Part shown: positions 53,005-61,641 of the stretch, one piece after another
How the letters are laid out: each line of letters starts with the position of its first letter
Position numbering within the stretch: the first letter of the stretch is position 1
Source: Nocardia sp. alder85J
GTDB taxonomy: Bacteria; Actinomycetota; Actinomycetes; Mycobacteriales; Mycobacteriaceae
DNA: 64,000 bases
Reading direction: 5' to 3'
Assembly (NCBI RefSeq): GCF_020176955.2
Contig: NZ_JAIUCZ020000001.1
Location: 682,001 to 746,000, forward strand
The notes under the pieces: model-generated
Databases searched by the model: none
What the model saw: the letters and a program-made list of their open reading frames with translations, nothing else
Told to the model about the DNA's origin: nothing
Made by a program: the position numbers and the translations under genes

Positions 53005-55821
53005 ATGGTCGATCCGAGCAGCATCGATACTCGCGCCGAACTGCATGCGGCGCTGAAGGATCTGTTCGACGGCGACGACCGTAGCTACCTCGCCCTGGCA
53101 ACCGACGCTCAACTGGCGCCTGCGACCGTGCACGACATGGTCAACGGCAAGAGTTTTCCCCGCTGGTCATCGCTGCGGTTGGTCCTCGGGGCCTGCGGCA
53201 TCACCGGGGCCTCGCTCAGCTCATGGCGTCAGGCATGCGAACGCGCACGCCGCGACGATTCCGATGCACGGCTGGGCACGATGCTGGCCGAGATTACCGA
53301 TCCTTTCGAACTGGAGGTGCATCGGCCGGTCACCATCGAGTCCGCGGGCGAACTTCCACCGCTGCCGAGGTATGTCCGGCGCAGGCACGACGTGCAGTTG
53401 TCGATTGCGGTGCAGCGCGCAGTGTCCGGTACGAGTGCCCTGGTGATGCTGGTGGGCGGCTCGTCTGTGGGCAAGACCCGCGCCTTGTGGGAGGCATTGG
53501 ATCCGCTACGTTCGGCAGGAGGCTGGCGGGTGTGGCACCCGCTCACCCCCACACGACGACAGGCAGTGGCGGCACTGGAGCGCGTTTCTCCGCGAACGGT
53601 GGTGTGGTTGAACGATGCTCGAGAATATCTGGCAGACAGCGATGAAACGGTCGCTGCCGAGCTACGGAAGTTGCTGCTCGACCCTTCTCGGGCGCCGGTG
53701 CTGGTGCTGGGCACGGTATGGCCCGGCCACTACAACGAGTTGTGTGAGCGATCGCGATCTCGGACACGACTGCTGTTGGAAGGCAACGTCATCGAGGTGC
53801 CGGAGAGATTCACCGACAGGGATTTGACTGCGCTCGGTCGCCTCGCCCCGATGGATCCGAGGCTGGCTGCGGCGAACGAGTATGCCCACGACGGTCAGAT
53901 CACCCAATACCTGGCCGGAGGGCCGGAACTGCTCGACCGCTATCACTTTGCGGCCACCGCGGCTTCTCGGGCGGTCATCGAGGCGGCGATGGATGCGCGC
54001 CGCGCAGGTCATCGCAACGCGTTACCCCGCGCACTTCTGGAGGCAGCCGCACCCGCATATATGACCGACGGTGATTGGGATCAGTGTGAGGACGACTGGT
54101 TCGATCGGGCGCTCGAGGATGCTGGTCGCCCCTGCAAGGGCGCGCGCGGGCCGATCACCCGGATCAGGCCCCGCTCGACACATCTGCGCGCAGGTCGGCG
54201 AAACGTACGTTCGGCTTCGGTGGGCGAAGACGCAACCGTGGGCGGACCGGTCTACCAACTGGCCCCATATCTCGACCAATACGGCGGCAAACAGCGGCTG
54301 GGGCGAGTCCCGCCGGTCGGCTTCTGGGAAGCCGTCGCGCAATACGCCCACCCGGACGATCTGGCGGTGCTCGGTAACAGCGCCAGAGGGTGCGGTTTGT
54401 TCAGAGATGCCGCCCAGCTGTTCAAACACGCTGTTCTCCAGGGACACTCGACCGCAGCGGTCGACATGGTCGAGGGCGTGCGTGCCGTGGACCCCCACGA
54501 CAGCCTGTGCAGCAGCTGGGCCGTCGAACATTGCCGACTCGACGACGTGGTCGCCACGGTGGCACTGGTGCAGATCTTCGAACGCGCCGGTTCGTTCAGA
54601 ATGGCAAAGGCTCTGCTGGCGCACCGATCCGAAGCGTATGTTTCCCTGAGCGAGCCACGTTTCGTCGCCACGTTCATGTCCTGTCTGGAGAACTATGACA
54701 TGGGCGAGGCGCTTGCCGCGCTGCGGGCCCGCGATCCGGCTGCACACGTCGGTTTGGACGACCTGTTCGGGATTTCCAGCTTTCTCAGACTGCTACGCCG
54801 AATGGGATGGAACGATCAGACAGATATTCTGCTGGCCAGAGTTCGGGATATGAATCCGGATCCGGCCACCGGGATGTTCCTGTTTCTCGCGATGGAGCTG
54901 CGAGATATGGGCGCCGATGATCACCTCGAGTTGTTGGCCCGCCGAGTGGTCGGGAACGATCCCCTGGACTCGGCCCATAACGTCCAGTTCTTGCTGGAGC
55001 GGCTGTCGGAACTGGGTGCGCCGAGCGCATCAGCCGAATTGCTTGCCCGCCGGCCTGCGGAACTGGTTGCCCTCGACACAGATGCCAGGTACGTGGCGGA
55101 ACTGCTGGAAGCTCTGGTCGGTGTGGGCGCCGACGCCGAGGTCGCTGCGCTGCTTGCCCGCAATCCGGCCGTTCACTGCAACCTCGGACTCGCTCCCTAC
55201 GGTCCGGTCCGGCTGCTACGGATCCTGGAGGATCTCGGGGCCGATGCGCAAGCCTCGGCACTGCTCACCCGGGTCGGCGCGCGTGCCTCGACTCTCACAG
55301 ATCCCGAGGGGGTGGCGTTCGTGCTGCACGTGCTGCTCTCGGCGCATCGGGACGCCGAAACCGCCGCACTGCTCGCCCGCAGCCCCGCTGAACACGTCGC
55401 GCTGGACAGCGCCTGCGGGGTGGCCGATCTACTGCAAGCATTGTGGAAAGCTGGGGCGGCCGACCAGATCGATATATTGCTGGCCCGCAATCCCGCCGCT
55501 CAGGTCGGTTTCGGCAGATCCTGCGGGCTCGGCGAAGTATTGGACGCATTCAAGCAGGTGGGTGCCACGGAACAAATCTTCACGCTGCTCGACCGCGACC
55601 CGCTCGAATTCCTGGTATTCGACAGCTTTTTGAACATCGGAAAGCTCCAGACCGCGCTGCGCGACGCGAAAGCCCATGGCCACCTTGCCGTCCTCGATCA
55701 ACGACTCCCCGCGATCGGACGATTCGACAAGACAAGCGCCGACTACAAGACTCGTTTCCGATTCGGCCGAGAACCCGACGGCAGCCCAGCCGCACCTTGG
55801 GGCTGGGACGACCTGAGGTAG
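53005..55821 (+). CDS. HTH plus P-loop ATPase plus helical-repeat protein
   Basis: A 938-residue protein. Residues about 7-75 form an XRE/HTH-like domain (LATDAQLAPATVHDMVNGKS). A P-loop NTPase follows, with Walker A GGSSVGKT at 151-158 and Walker B TVVWLND ending at Asp204. The C-terminal third (about 537-897) is ten leucine-rich helical repeats of 35-37 residues, with a consensus like LLARNPAxHVxLDxxxGVxx then LLxALxxxGAxxQ. The layout recalls STAND-type signalling ATPases. ATG 53005 is preferred by domain position. It lies 730 bp beyond the CHAT gene on the same strand; use of A/T-rich codons is higher than in neighbours. Confidence 0.72.
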   Translation: MVDPSSIDTRAELHAALKDLFDGDDRSYLALATDAQLAPATVHDMVNGKSFPRWSSLRLVLGACGITGASLSSWRQACERARRDDSDARLGTMLAEITDPFELEVHRPVTIESAGELPPLPRYVRRRHDVQLSIAVQRAVSGTSALVMLVGGSSVGKTRALWEALDPLRSAGGWRVWHPLTPTRRQAVAALERVSPRTVVWLNDAREYLADSDETVAAELRKLLLDPSRAPVLVLGTVWPGHYNELCERSRSRTRLLLEGNVIEVPERFTDRDLTALGRLAPMDPRLAAANEYAHDGQITQYLAGGPELLDRYHFAATAASRAVIEAAMDARRAGHRNALPRALLEAAAPAYMTDGDWDQCEDDWFDRALEDAGRPCKGARGPITRIRPRSTHLRAGRRNVRSASVGEDATVGGPVYQLAPYLDQYGGKQRLGRVPPVGFWEAVAQYAHPDDLAVLGNSARGCGLFRDAAQLFKHAVLQGHSTAAVDMVEGVRAVDPHDSLCSSWAVEHCRLDDVVATVALVQIFERAGSFRMAKALLAHRSEAYVSLSEPRFVATFMSCLENYDMGEALAALRARDPAAHVGLDDLFGISSFLRLLRRMGWNDQTDILLARVRDMNPDPATGMFLFLAMELRDMGADDHLELLARRVVGNDPLDSAHNVQFLLERLSELGAPSASAELLARRPAELVALDTDARYVAELLEALVGVGADAEVAALLARNPAVHCNLGLAPYGPVRLLRILEDLGADAQASALLTRVGARASTLTDPEGVAFVLHVLLSAHRDAETAALLARSPAEHVALDSACGVADLLQALWKAGAADQIDILLARNPAAQVGFGRSCGLGEVLDAFKQVGATEQIFTLLDRDPLEFLVFDSFLNIGKLQTALRDAKAHGHLAVLDQRLPAIGRFDKTSADYKTRFRFGREPDGSPAAPWGWDDLR

Positions 55822-55911
55822 CACCCGTACGCTTGCCGGAACTGTTCGCCGACGCGCCGGACCTGCCCGGCGACGAGGTGGCCGTCACCGTCGGCGGCAC
55901 CGGGCCCCGCG

Positions 55912-56481
55912 TCAATGGCGCTGTGCGCGAAGACCGTCGACGAGGATCGACAGCAATCGTGGTCCGCGCGTGTCCAGTTCGGCGTCGTCCAGTCGGGACA
56001 GCCAGCTGATGAGCACGATGATGTCGCCGGCTTCGGCGTCGGCGCGAATGCTGCCGTCGGCGCGTCCGGCGGTCAGCAGCAGTTCTATCGCCTCGCCGAT
56101 CGGGCCGAGGCTGTGGGCGGCGAGGTCACGCCAGGTCGCTGCCTCGACGGCGGCGAACACATCGCGTTTGACCCGCGCGTAGGCGGCGACCCGATCGAAC
56201 CACGCCGCGAGCGCGTCCAGCGGCTGGTGTGTCGTCAGCAGGGTCGGAGCCGCGGCGACGAGCGCCTCCACCTCATGGCGGTACACCTCGGCGAGCAGGT
56301 CCTCGCGGGTGGGGAAGTGCCGGTACAGCGTGCCCTGCCCGATGCCGCAGGCCTTCGCGACGGCGTGGAGTTTCAACTCGCCCGGCTCGTGCACGAGCTC
56401 GCGGGCCGTTTGCAGGATCAACTCGCGATTGCGTTGTGCGTCCGCACGACGTGATGCGCGACTCTCGACAGAAGCGGACAT
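55912..56481 (-). CDS. TetR family transcriptional regulator
   Basis: A 189-residue regulator with HTH KLHAVAKACGIGQGTLYRHF, preceded by SRRADAQRNRELILQTAREL. The C-terminal domain resembles the SbtR/TetR_C_33 group. ATG 56481 lies inside the first of two operator palindromes (56473-56490), so the protein probably represses itself and the divergent SDR at 56541. Confidence 0.9.
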   Translation of the reverse strand: MSASVESRASRRADAQRNRELILQTARELVHEPGELKLHAVAKACGIGQGTLYRHFPTREDLLAEVYRHEVEALVAAAPTLLTTHQPLDALAAWFDRVAAYARVKRDVFAAVEAATWRDLAAHSLGPIGEAIELLLTAGRADGSIRADAEAGDIIVLISWLSRLDDAELDTRGPRLLSILVDGLRAQRH

Positions 56482-56520
56482 GTGTCCGCTAAGGTGGCCG
56501 GGGTAAACGGACATGTGTCC
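56473..56520. promoter_or_regulatory. Two identical TetR operators in a divergent promoter
   Basis: GGACATGTGTCC occurs at 56476-56487 and 56509-56520, 33 bp apart (three turns). The first is part of a longer palindrome, AGCGGACA-TG-TGTCCGCT (56473-56490), overlapping the TetR start codon. The second lies 20 bp before the SDR start. Confidence 0.75.
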
Positions 56521-56540
56521 ACTCTAGACGGAGGTTGCTC

Positions 56541-57281
56541 ATGACCATTGCGGGCAAGGTTGTCGCCATCACCGGCGCCAGCAGCGGAATCGGTGAAGCG
56601 ACAGCCCGTCACCTCGCCGCGCTCGGCGCGACCGTCGTGCTCGGCGCTCGCCGCACCGACCGGCTGGACCGGCTCGTCATCGAGATCGAGGCCGCCGGCG
56701 GGCGCGCGGCGGCCGCACGCGTGGACGTCACCGATCCCGCAGACCTCCGATCGCTCGCCGCTGTCGCCGTCGACCGTTTCGGCCGCTTGGACGTCTGGGT
56801 GGGCAATGCCGGGATCAGCAGGATCGGTCCCGTTGCCGATCTGGATGTCGCGGGCTGGTCCGCGATGGTCGACGTGAACATCAAGGGGATCCTGAACGGG
56901 ATCGCCGCGGCGCTGCCGGTGTTCCGCCGTCAGGGCAGCGGTCACCTCGTCACCGTCGTCTCGACCTCCGGCCTGAAGATCGTCCCCACCCAAGCCGTGT
57001 ACGCGGGAACGAAGAACGCGGTACGCACCCTGATGGAGGGCCTGCGGCAGGAGAGCACCGACGGGGTGCTGCGGACGACCTCGATATCGCCCGGCTATGT
57101 CCGCACCGAACTGGTCGGCCACGCCATCGACGACCCGTCCGTGCGCGCACAACTCCAGCAGAACATGGCGGATCTCGGAATCGAGCCCACGGCAGTGGCT
57201 CGGGCTATCGCCTTCGCGATCGACCAGCCCGACGACGTCGAAATCGGAGACCTGACCATCCGGCCGACCCGCCAGGGCTGA
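56541..57281 (+). CDS. SDR family oxidoreductase
   Basis: A 246-residue short-chain dehydrogenase with TGASSGIGEATARHLAALGA, NAGISRIG, VVSTSGLK (Ser) and YAGTKNAVR (Tyr-x3-Lys). It resembles the YdfG/PRK06914-like group acting on small alcohols or keto compounds. ATG 56541 has GGAGG upstream. It is controlled by the divergent TetR gene through the paired palindromes. Confidence 0.9.
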   Translation: MTIAGKVVAITGASSGIGEATARHLAALGATVVLGARRTDRLDRLVIEIEAAGGRAAAARVDVTDPADLRSLAAVAVDRFGRLDVWVGNAGISRIGPVADLDVAGWSAMVDVNIKGILNGIAAALPVFRRQGSGHLVTVVSTSGLKIVPTQAVYAGTKNAVRTLMEGLRQESTDGVLRTTSISPGYVRTELVGHAIDDPSVRAQLQQNMADLGIEPTAVARAIAFAIDQPDDVEIGDLTIRPTRQG

Positions 57282-57299
57282 GCGGTCCTGGTGTGAGAT

Positions 57300-57482
57300 C
57301 GGGCATGTGCGGCAGCCGGTTCGAATCCGCTCGGCGCAGTGAATGTCCCGGGCAGTATGGCCACCGCGGTGAGGCGATCCACCCGGAACTGGCGCGGTTC
57401 GCCGCTGTTGCTGTCCTGCCCTGTCACGTACCACCGGCCGGCGTGGTCGACGAGCCCCGCACGGGTGCACGGTCCGCGAGCT
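57300..57482 (-). pseudogene. WYL-domain remnant of a transcriptional regulator
   Basis: The minus strand encodes AGLVDHAGRWYVTGQD, then GEPRQFRVDRLTAVAIL and PSGFEP, the core of a WYL domain (GRWY and FRVDR motifs). No start, HTH or C-terminal part is present; the frame breaks near 57482 and runs into the SDR gene at the other end. It is a fragment of a YafY/PafC-type regulator. Confidence 0.6.
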
Positions 57483-57498
57483 GAGCTGCCCGGTTCCG

Positions 57499-57750
57499 GT
57501 GGGTTTAGTCGATCGCAACCGGCCGGTGGAGGTTCGTGCCACGATGGCGCGTGCCATCGCCGGAGGCGCACTGCCGGAAGGCATTCCGGAGCAGGCCGCC
57601 GCGATCCTCACCCGGCACGCGCCGGTCACCGCGGCGATGGCGACGTTCATGCGCGCGTTCCAGCAGGAGAGCCGGAGCACCCCGTACCCGGACGAGGAGA
57701 TCAGCCGCCTGCTGGGCGGACAGGACTGCGCGCTCACTCAGGCGGTGTGA
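57499..57750 (+). CDS. Small protein of unknown function
   Basis: A frame of 83 codons with reasonable coding character (RNRPVEVRATMARAIAGGAL, TAAMATFMRAFQQESRSTPY, PDEEISRLL). Start candidates are GTG 57499 and ATG 57544; neither has a strong ribosome site. Its stop overlaps the start of the next tiny frame (GTGA). It may be a fragment, given the WYL remnant beside it. Confidence 0.35.
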   Translation: MGLVDRNRPVEVRATMARAIAGGALPEGIPEQAAAILTRHAPVTAAMATFMRAFQQESRSTPYPDEEISRLLGGQDCALTQAV

Positions 57751-57860
57751 CGGATCGGACGGGGGAGGGTCCGTCGCTCGCTCAGCGGACTGTGCGCAAG
57801 GCCTGCTTGTTACACGGCGACGAGGTCGTCGCTATCGTGAACGGCAAGGTCACCATGTAG
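57747..57860 (+). CDS. Tiny 37-residue ORF
   Basis: GTG 57747 overlaps the preceding stop (GTGA). The product reads TDRTGEGPSLAQRTVRKACL, then LHGDEVVAIVNGKVTM. The overlap suggests translational coupling. No family was recognised. Confidence 0.3.
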   Translation: MTDRTGEGPSLAQRTVRKACLLHGDEVVAIVNGKVTM

Positions 57861-57919
57861 TCGTCACCGGACCGGCATGGCCTGGTCGGCTCGCGGATGG
57901 GAAAGAGCGGCGTCGGATC

Positions 57920-58348
57920 GTGGCAGAGGACCTGATCGTGACCGGAGTGCTGGTGATACCCGCCTCCGAGTTGCGCGAGCGGTTCTCACGGTCGTCCGGT
58001 CCGGGAGGGCAGCACGTCAACACCACCGACAGCCGAGTAGAGCTGTCCTTCGACCTGGTCAATTCGCCGTCGGTGCCGGAATCGCTGCGTACCCGGATGC
58101 TCGACCGCCTGGCCACCCGCCTGGTCGACGGGGTGCTCACGATCGCCGCGTCGGAGCAACGCGCACAGTTGCAGAACCGCGCGGCCGCCCGCGAGCGCCT
58201 GGCCTCCTTACTGCGTGACGCCGCCGCTGCCCCGCCACCTGTTCGCCGCGCCACCAAGCCCTCGCGCGGAGCGAAGGAACGTCGCATCGCCGCGAAGAAG
58301 CGGCGCGGCGTCACCAAACGCAACCGCCGCGCCGCTCCGGACGACTAG
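57920..58348 (+). CDS. arfB: Peptidyl-tRNA hydrolase ArfB (YaeJ) type, ribosome rescue
   Basis: A 142-residue class I release-factor-like protein with the GGQ motif (SSGPGGQHVNTTDSRVEL, Gln31) and no codon-recognition domain. The basic tail (ATKPSRGAKERRIAAKKRRG) would enter the mRNA channel of stalled ribosomes. GTG 57920 or GTG 57938 (better ribosome site AGAGGA) are possible starts. It is a stand-alone gene. Confidence 0.9.
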   Translation: MAEDLIVTGVLVIPASELRERFSRSSGPGGQHVNTTDSRVELSFDLVNSPSVPESLRTRMLDRLATRLVDGVLTIAASEQRAQLQNRAAARERLASLLRDAAAAPPPVRRATKPSRGAKERRIAAKKRRGVTKRNRRAAPDD

Positions 58349-58584
58349 CCGACGGACAGCGCCACAAGTCGCGGCATCGGCGGCACGGTCGTCGCCGATC
58401 GGGCCGGTGCTCCCGAGATCCGTCTGCGTCGTCTCGGCGCTGGAAGGTCCGCTGATCGGCTACTCGAGACGGGTGTCCGGGGCCGGACGAGGGGACCGCC
58501 ATCCGGGCCCGGCGAGGCCCGACACCGTACTATCGTGCCTGGCTACCCTGGGGTGGCCGAGCGAGCGAACGGTGGAGGCGAAGT

Positions 58585-58821
58585 ATGACCGACGAGGAGA
58601 TCGTCGTCTCGTTCGCCCTGATCAGACTGGATGACTCGAACCGCGACCTCGATCTGGAAGACATTGCCGCCCTGGTAGTGCGCCGGCTGACTCCCGATCA
58701 GGTGCTCGACCTCGCCACCCGCAACCTGACTGCACGAAATGAGCTACGTGGAGCGTTGTTCGAATCGGCGGTCGAGCACGTGCTCAGGATCGTCCTGACC
58801 GCCCGAGGGCCGGTCGACTGA
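58585..58821 (+). CDS. Small acidic protein of unknown function
   Basis: A 78-residue protein (DEEIVVSFALIRLDDSNRDL, LEDIAALVVRRLTPDQVLDL, then NELRGALFESAVEHVLRIVL). ATG 58585 follows GGTGGAGG, a strong ribosome site, so it is likely real. It is predicted mainly helical; no domain was recognised. The 236 bp before it hold nothing recognisable. Confidence 0.6.
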   Translation: MTDEEIVVSFALIRLDDSNRDLDLEDIAALVVRRLTPDQVLDLATRNLTARNELRGALFESAVEHVLRIVLTARGPVD

Positions 58822-58897
58822 CGGGTCGACACGACAACTGCGGGGCCGGTGGTAACCCACTCGCGCGTGGACACCGACCGAAGAACCGCTCTGCCGG

Positions 58898-59734
58898 CTA
58901 GAGGCTTGTCGCCGTGCGGACGAGGTCGGCGATGGGTTTTGATCGGCTGTCCGGTGGCCACGCGATGACGGTCGTGACGGCCGGCGCGTCCGGCACCGGG
59001 ACGATGGTGTGATCGCGGAGCTGGGCTCGCAGCGACTCGGGCATGATCGCGCAGGCTCGGCCGAGCCTGATCAGCTGGGTCAACTGGGTATGGTCGCGAA
59101 CCTGTGGGCCGGGGCCGTCGGGATAGCTTCCGTCCCGGCGGGGCCAGCGCGGCAGCGGTAGGTCTGTCAGAGCATGGACCTCGGCCATCGACACGTGGGG
59201 CCGGTCGCCTAGGGGATGGCCGGCGGGCAGGACCACGACCTGCTGTTCGGTGTGCAGGTCCTCGGTGTCGAATCCGGCCGTGGTGTCGTAGGGCCGCTGG
59301 AGCAGAGCGACGTCGGCACTTCCGTTGCGCAGCAAGCCTTCCGGCTGACCGGGCCCGCACAGCATGACCTCGACCGCGACCGCGCGGGGGTCGGCGGCGT
59401 AGGCGTCCAGCAGCTTCGACAACAGTTCGCTGGACGCTCCGGCCTTGGTGGCCAGCACCAGGCCGGGACGGTCGGCGGCGGCGCGGCGGGTGCGGCGCTC
59501 GGCGGCTTCGACCGCTTCGAGGGCGATCCTGGCCTCCCGCAGCAGCACCGACCCGGCTTCGGTCAAAGCGATTGTGCGAGAGGTGCGGTGCAGCAGCACG
59601 GCTCCGAGTCGTCTTTCCAACTGCTGGACGGCCCGCGACAGCGGTGGTTGCGCCATCGAAAGCCGTTGTGCCGCACGACCGAAGTGCAGCTCCTCGGCGA
59701 CCGCGACGAAGTACCGCAACTCCCGAGTCTCCAC
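58898..59734 (-). CDS. LysR family transcriptional regulator
   Basis: A 278-residue LysR protein. The N-terminal winged helix (LRYFVAVAEELHFGRAAQRL, then MAQPPLSRAVQQLERRLGA) is followed by a substrate-binding domain. GTG 59734 gives the standard METRELRYF-type start. It is divergent from the SDR at 59837, with a perfect palindrome containing ATAC-N7-GTAT between them. Confidence 0.9.
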   Translation of the reverse strand: METRELRYFVAVAEELHFGRAAQRLSMAQPPLSRAVQQLERRLGAVLLHRTSRTIALTEAGSVLLREARIALEAVEAAERRTRRAAADRPGLVLATKAGASSELLSKLLDAYAADPRAVAVEVMLCGPGQPEGLLRNGSADVALLQRPYDTTAGFDTEDLHTEQQVVVLPAGHPLGDRPHVSMAEVHALTDLPLPRWPRRDGSYPDGPGPQVRDHTQLTQLIRLGRACAIMPESLRAQLRDHTIVPVPDAPAVTTVIAWPPDSRSKPIADLVRTATSL

Positions 59735-59759
59735 CGTGTCATCGTATCCCCTCACCACG

Positions 59760-59782
59760 ACCGATACCCGTGCGGTATCGGT
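59760..59782. promoter_or_regulatory. LysR-type operator in a divergent promoter
   Basis: ACCGATACC-CGTGC-GGTATCGGT is a perfect inverted repeat with 9 bp arms. It contains ATAC-N7-GTAT, a classical LysR box, and sits 26 bp upstream of the LysR start. Confidence 0.65.
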
Positions 59783-59836
59783 ACTCACCCGATCGGTCTT
59801 GGCAGCTCCAGCGGGGTCCGCCGCATGATCGACGGC

Positions 59837-60562
59837 ATGAATGATCGGACGATCGCGCTGGTGACCGGCGCGAACAAAGGGATCGGCTACGAGATCGCGG
59901 CGGGCCTGGGCGCCCTCGGCTGGCGGGTCGGAGTGGGTGCGCGGGACCGGCAGCGGCGCGAGACCGCGGTGGAGAAGCTGTGTGCGGCCGGAATCGATGC
60001 GTTCGGGGTGCCGCTCGACGTGGACGACGACGCGAGTGTGGCCGCCGCGGCCGAACTGATCGCCGACCGGGCCGGCGGGCTCGACGTCCTGGTCAACAAT
60101 GCCGCGATCACCGGTGGTATACCGCAGACCCCCAGCACGGTCGATCCCGCGATCGTGCGAGTTGTCGTGGAGACCAACGTGATCGGCGTCATCCGGGTCA
60201 CCGGCGCGATGCTGCCCCTGCTGCGCGGCTCGGCCTCACCGCGAATCGTCAACATGTCCAGCAGCGTCGGCTCGCTCACCCTGCGAACCACCCCCGGCGT
60301 CGACATGGGTCCGGTGCCGGCGGTGTATTCGGCCTCGAAGACCTTTCTCAACGCCGTCACCCTCCACTACGCCGAGGAACTGCGCGGCACCGGCATCCTG
60401 ATCAACTCCGGCTGCCCCGGTTTCACCGCCACCGATCTCAACGGCTTCCGAGGCGTCCGCACCCCACAACAGGGGGCGGCGATCGCGATCCACCTCGCGA
60501 CGCTGCCCGACGACGGACCGACCGGCGGATTCTTCGACGACGACGGAACGGTGCCCTGGTGA
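59837..60562 (+). CDS. SDR family oxidoreductase (carbonyl-reductase-like)
   Basis: A 241-residue short-chain dehydrogenase with TGANKGIGYEIAAGLGALGW, VNNAAITGG, NMSSSVGS (Ser) and YSASKTFLN (Tyr-x3-Lys). The TGANKGIG form and C-terminus resemble carbonyl/menthone-reductase-like SDRs. ATG 59837 (or 59825) is the start. Its promoter holds the LysR palindrome. Confidence 0.88.
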   Translation: MNDRTIALVTGANKGIGYEIAAGLGALGWRVGVGARDRQRRETAVEKLCAAGIDAFGVPLDVDDDASVAAAAELIADRAGGLDVLVNNAAITGGIPQTPSTVDPAIVRVVVETNVIGVIRVTGAMLPLLRGSASPRIVNMSSSVGSLTLRTTPGVDMGPVPAVYSASKTFLNAVTLHYAEELRGTGILINSGCPGFTATDLNGFRGVRTPQQGAAIAIHLATLPDDGPTGGFFDDDGTVPW

Positions 60563-60671
60563 CGTTCCGACACCGGCAGGCGGGTCCGACATCCCTGCCG
60601 TGTCGATGTTCCGGAGCGAGACAGTCTCGGGCCGTTGGCTTTCCGGGCATGCTGTCGGAAAGGGGGAGCGG

Positions 60672-60938
60672 TCACCGGATGCCCTTCTTCCAGATCAGGT
60701 ACCGGTCGTGGCAGCAGACCGCGCAGGGCCGGTATCCGGCGGCGATCGCCGTGGTTTCGTCGGCGAAGAACACGCGGTGCCGGATGTAGCCGCCGGCGGT
60801 CGTCGCGCGCAGGGCCGAGGGGCAGTCCAGGCGACCGTAGATCTTGTTGCGACGGTGCCCACCCCATCGTCCCGGCGTCTCGGATCGGTACGGGCGTCCG
60901 TCGGCGTCGAGCAGGAGGTAGGTGCGGTCAGATGGCAT
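60672..60938 (-). CDS. Stand-alone Ada-type metal-binding domain protein
   Basis: An 88-residue protein consisting only of the Ada N-terminal zinc domain: YGRLDCPSALRA, GGYIRHRVFFADETTAIAAG and YRPCAVCCHDRY. In Ada four cysteines bind zinc and one accepts methyl groups from phosphotriesters. Here the first pair is reduced to a single Cys (DCPSAL), with a third in CAVCC. ATG 60938 overlaps the 2OG oxygenase gene by 11 nt, completing the alkylation-repair operon. Confidence 0.82.
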   Translation of the reverse strand: MPSDRTYLLLDADGRPYRSETPGRWGGHRRNKIYGRLDCPSALRATTAGGYIRHRVFFADETTAIAAGYRPCAVCCHDRYLIWKKGIR

Positions 60939-61641
60939 CGTGGAACACCAGTCCCAGGGTGCGACGGCGGCCGGAGCGGATCGTGGACACGCCGTGGCGG
61001 ATCGGGGCCGCCGACCAGCCGCGTACCGTCTTCATCGGACGGTCCCGGGTGGTGAACACGAAACCGTCACCTCGCGGGATGAGCGTCGCGGTGCCCCGCG
61101 ACTGGGCGCGGGGGCGTTGCTCGACGAGCAGGAATTCCCCGCCGGTGTGGTCGATGCCGGGCCGATCCAGGCCGATCACGACCTGTAGCGGAAACACCAA
61201 GTCGCCGTACAGGTCTCGGTGCAGGGCGTTCCAGTCGCCCGGCTGGTACCGCAGCAGGATCGCCGTCGATCTGGTCTGGCCGGCGTCATGACACATCGCC
61301 AGCCATTCCCCGAGGGTGTCCGGCCACGGCGTGGGCCGGCCCAACCGCGTCCACCAGCGCCGGGCGATCGGCAGCAGGCGTGGGTACAGGGCCTGCTTCA
61401 GCTGTTCGATCGGTTCGGGGTACGGGGTGGCGAAGTACCGGTATTCGCCGGATCCGAAGCGGTAGCGGCTCATGTCGACGGTGCTGCGGAACAGTCCGGG
61501 CCGGTCGTAGCGGTCAGCGATCGCGGTCGCCTCCGCGGCGGTGAGGAGGCCGGGCAGCGGTGCGCCACCGTACTCGTCGATGTCGGAGGTGACCGCTGCC
61601 CAGTCCAGGCGGCCGACCCGCTCGGCCCACGGGTCCGTCAT
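60928..61641 (-). CDS. 2OG-Fe(II) oxygenase, repair-operon type
   Basis: A 237-residue dioxygenase with the iron site His141-x-Asp143 (LHRDLYGDLVFP) and His216 (RHGVSTIRSGRRR, the Arg binding 2-oxoglutarate). The double-stranded beta-helix region is VVIGLDRPGIDHTGGEFLLV. AlkB-type enzymes remove alkyl groups from bases; this family is a neighbour of Ogt genes, so direct damage reversal is likely. ATG 61641 overlaps the Ogt stop (ATGA). Confidence 0.85.
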   Translation of the reverse strand: MTDPWAERVGRLDWAAVTSDIDEYGGAPLPGLLTAAEATAIADRYDRPGLFRSTVDMSRYRFGSGEYRYFATPYPEPIEQLKQALYPRLLPIARRWWTRLGRPTPWPDTLGEWLAMCHDAGQTRSTAILLRYQPGDWNALHRDLYGDLVFPLQVVIGLDRPGIDHTGGEFLLVEQRPRAQSRGTATLIPRGDGFVFTTRDRPMKTVRGWSAAPIRHGVSTIRSGRRRTLGLVFHDAI

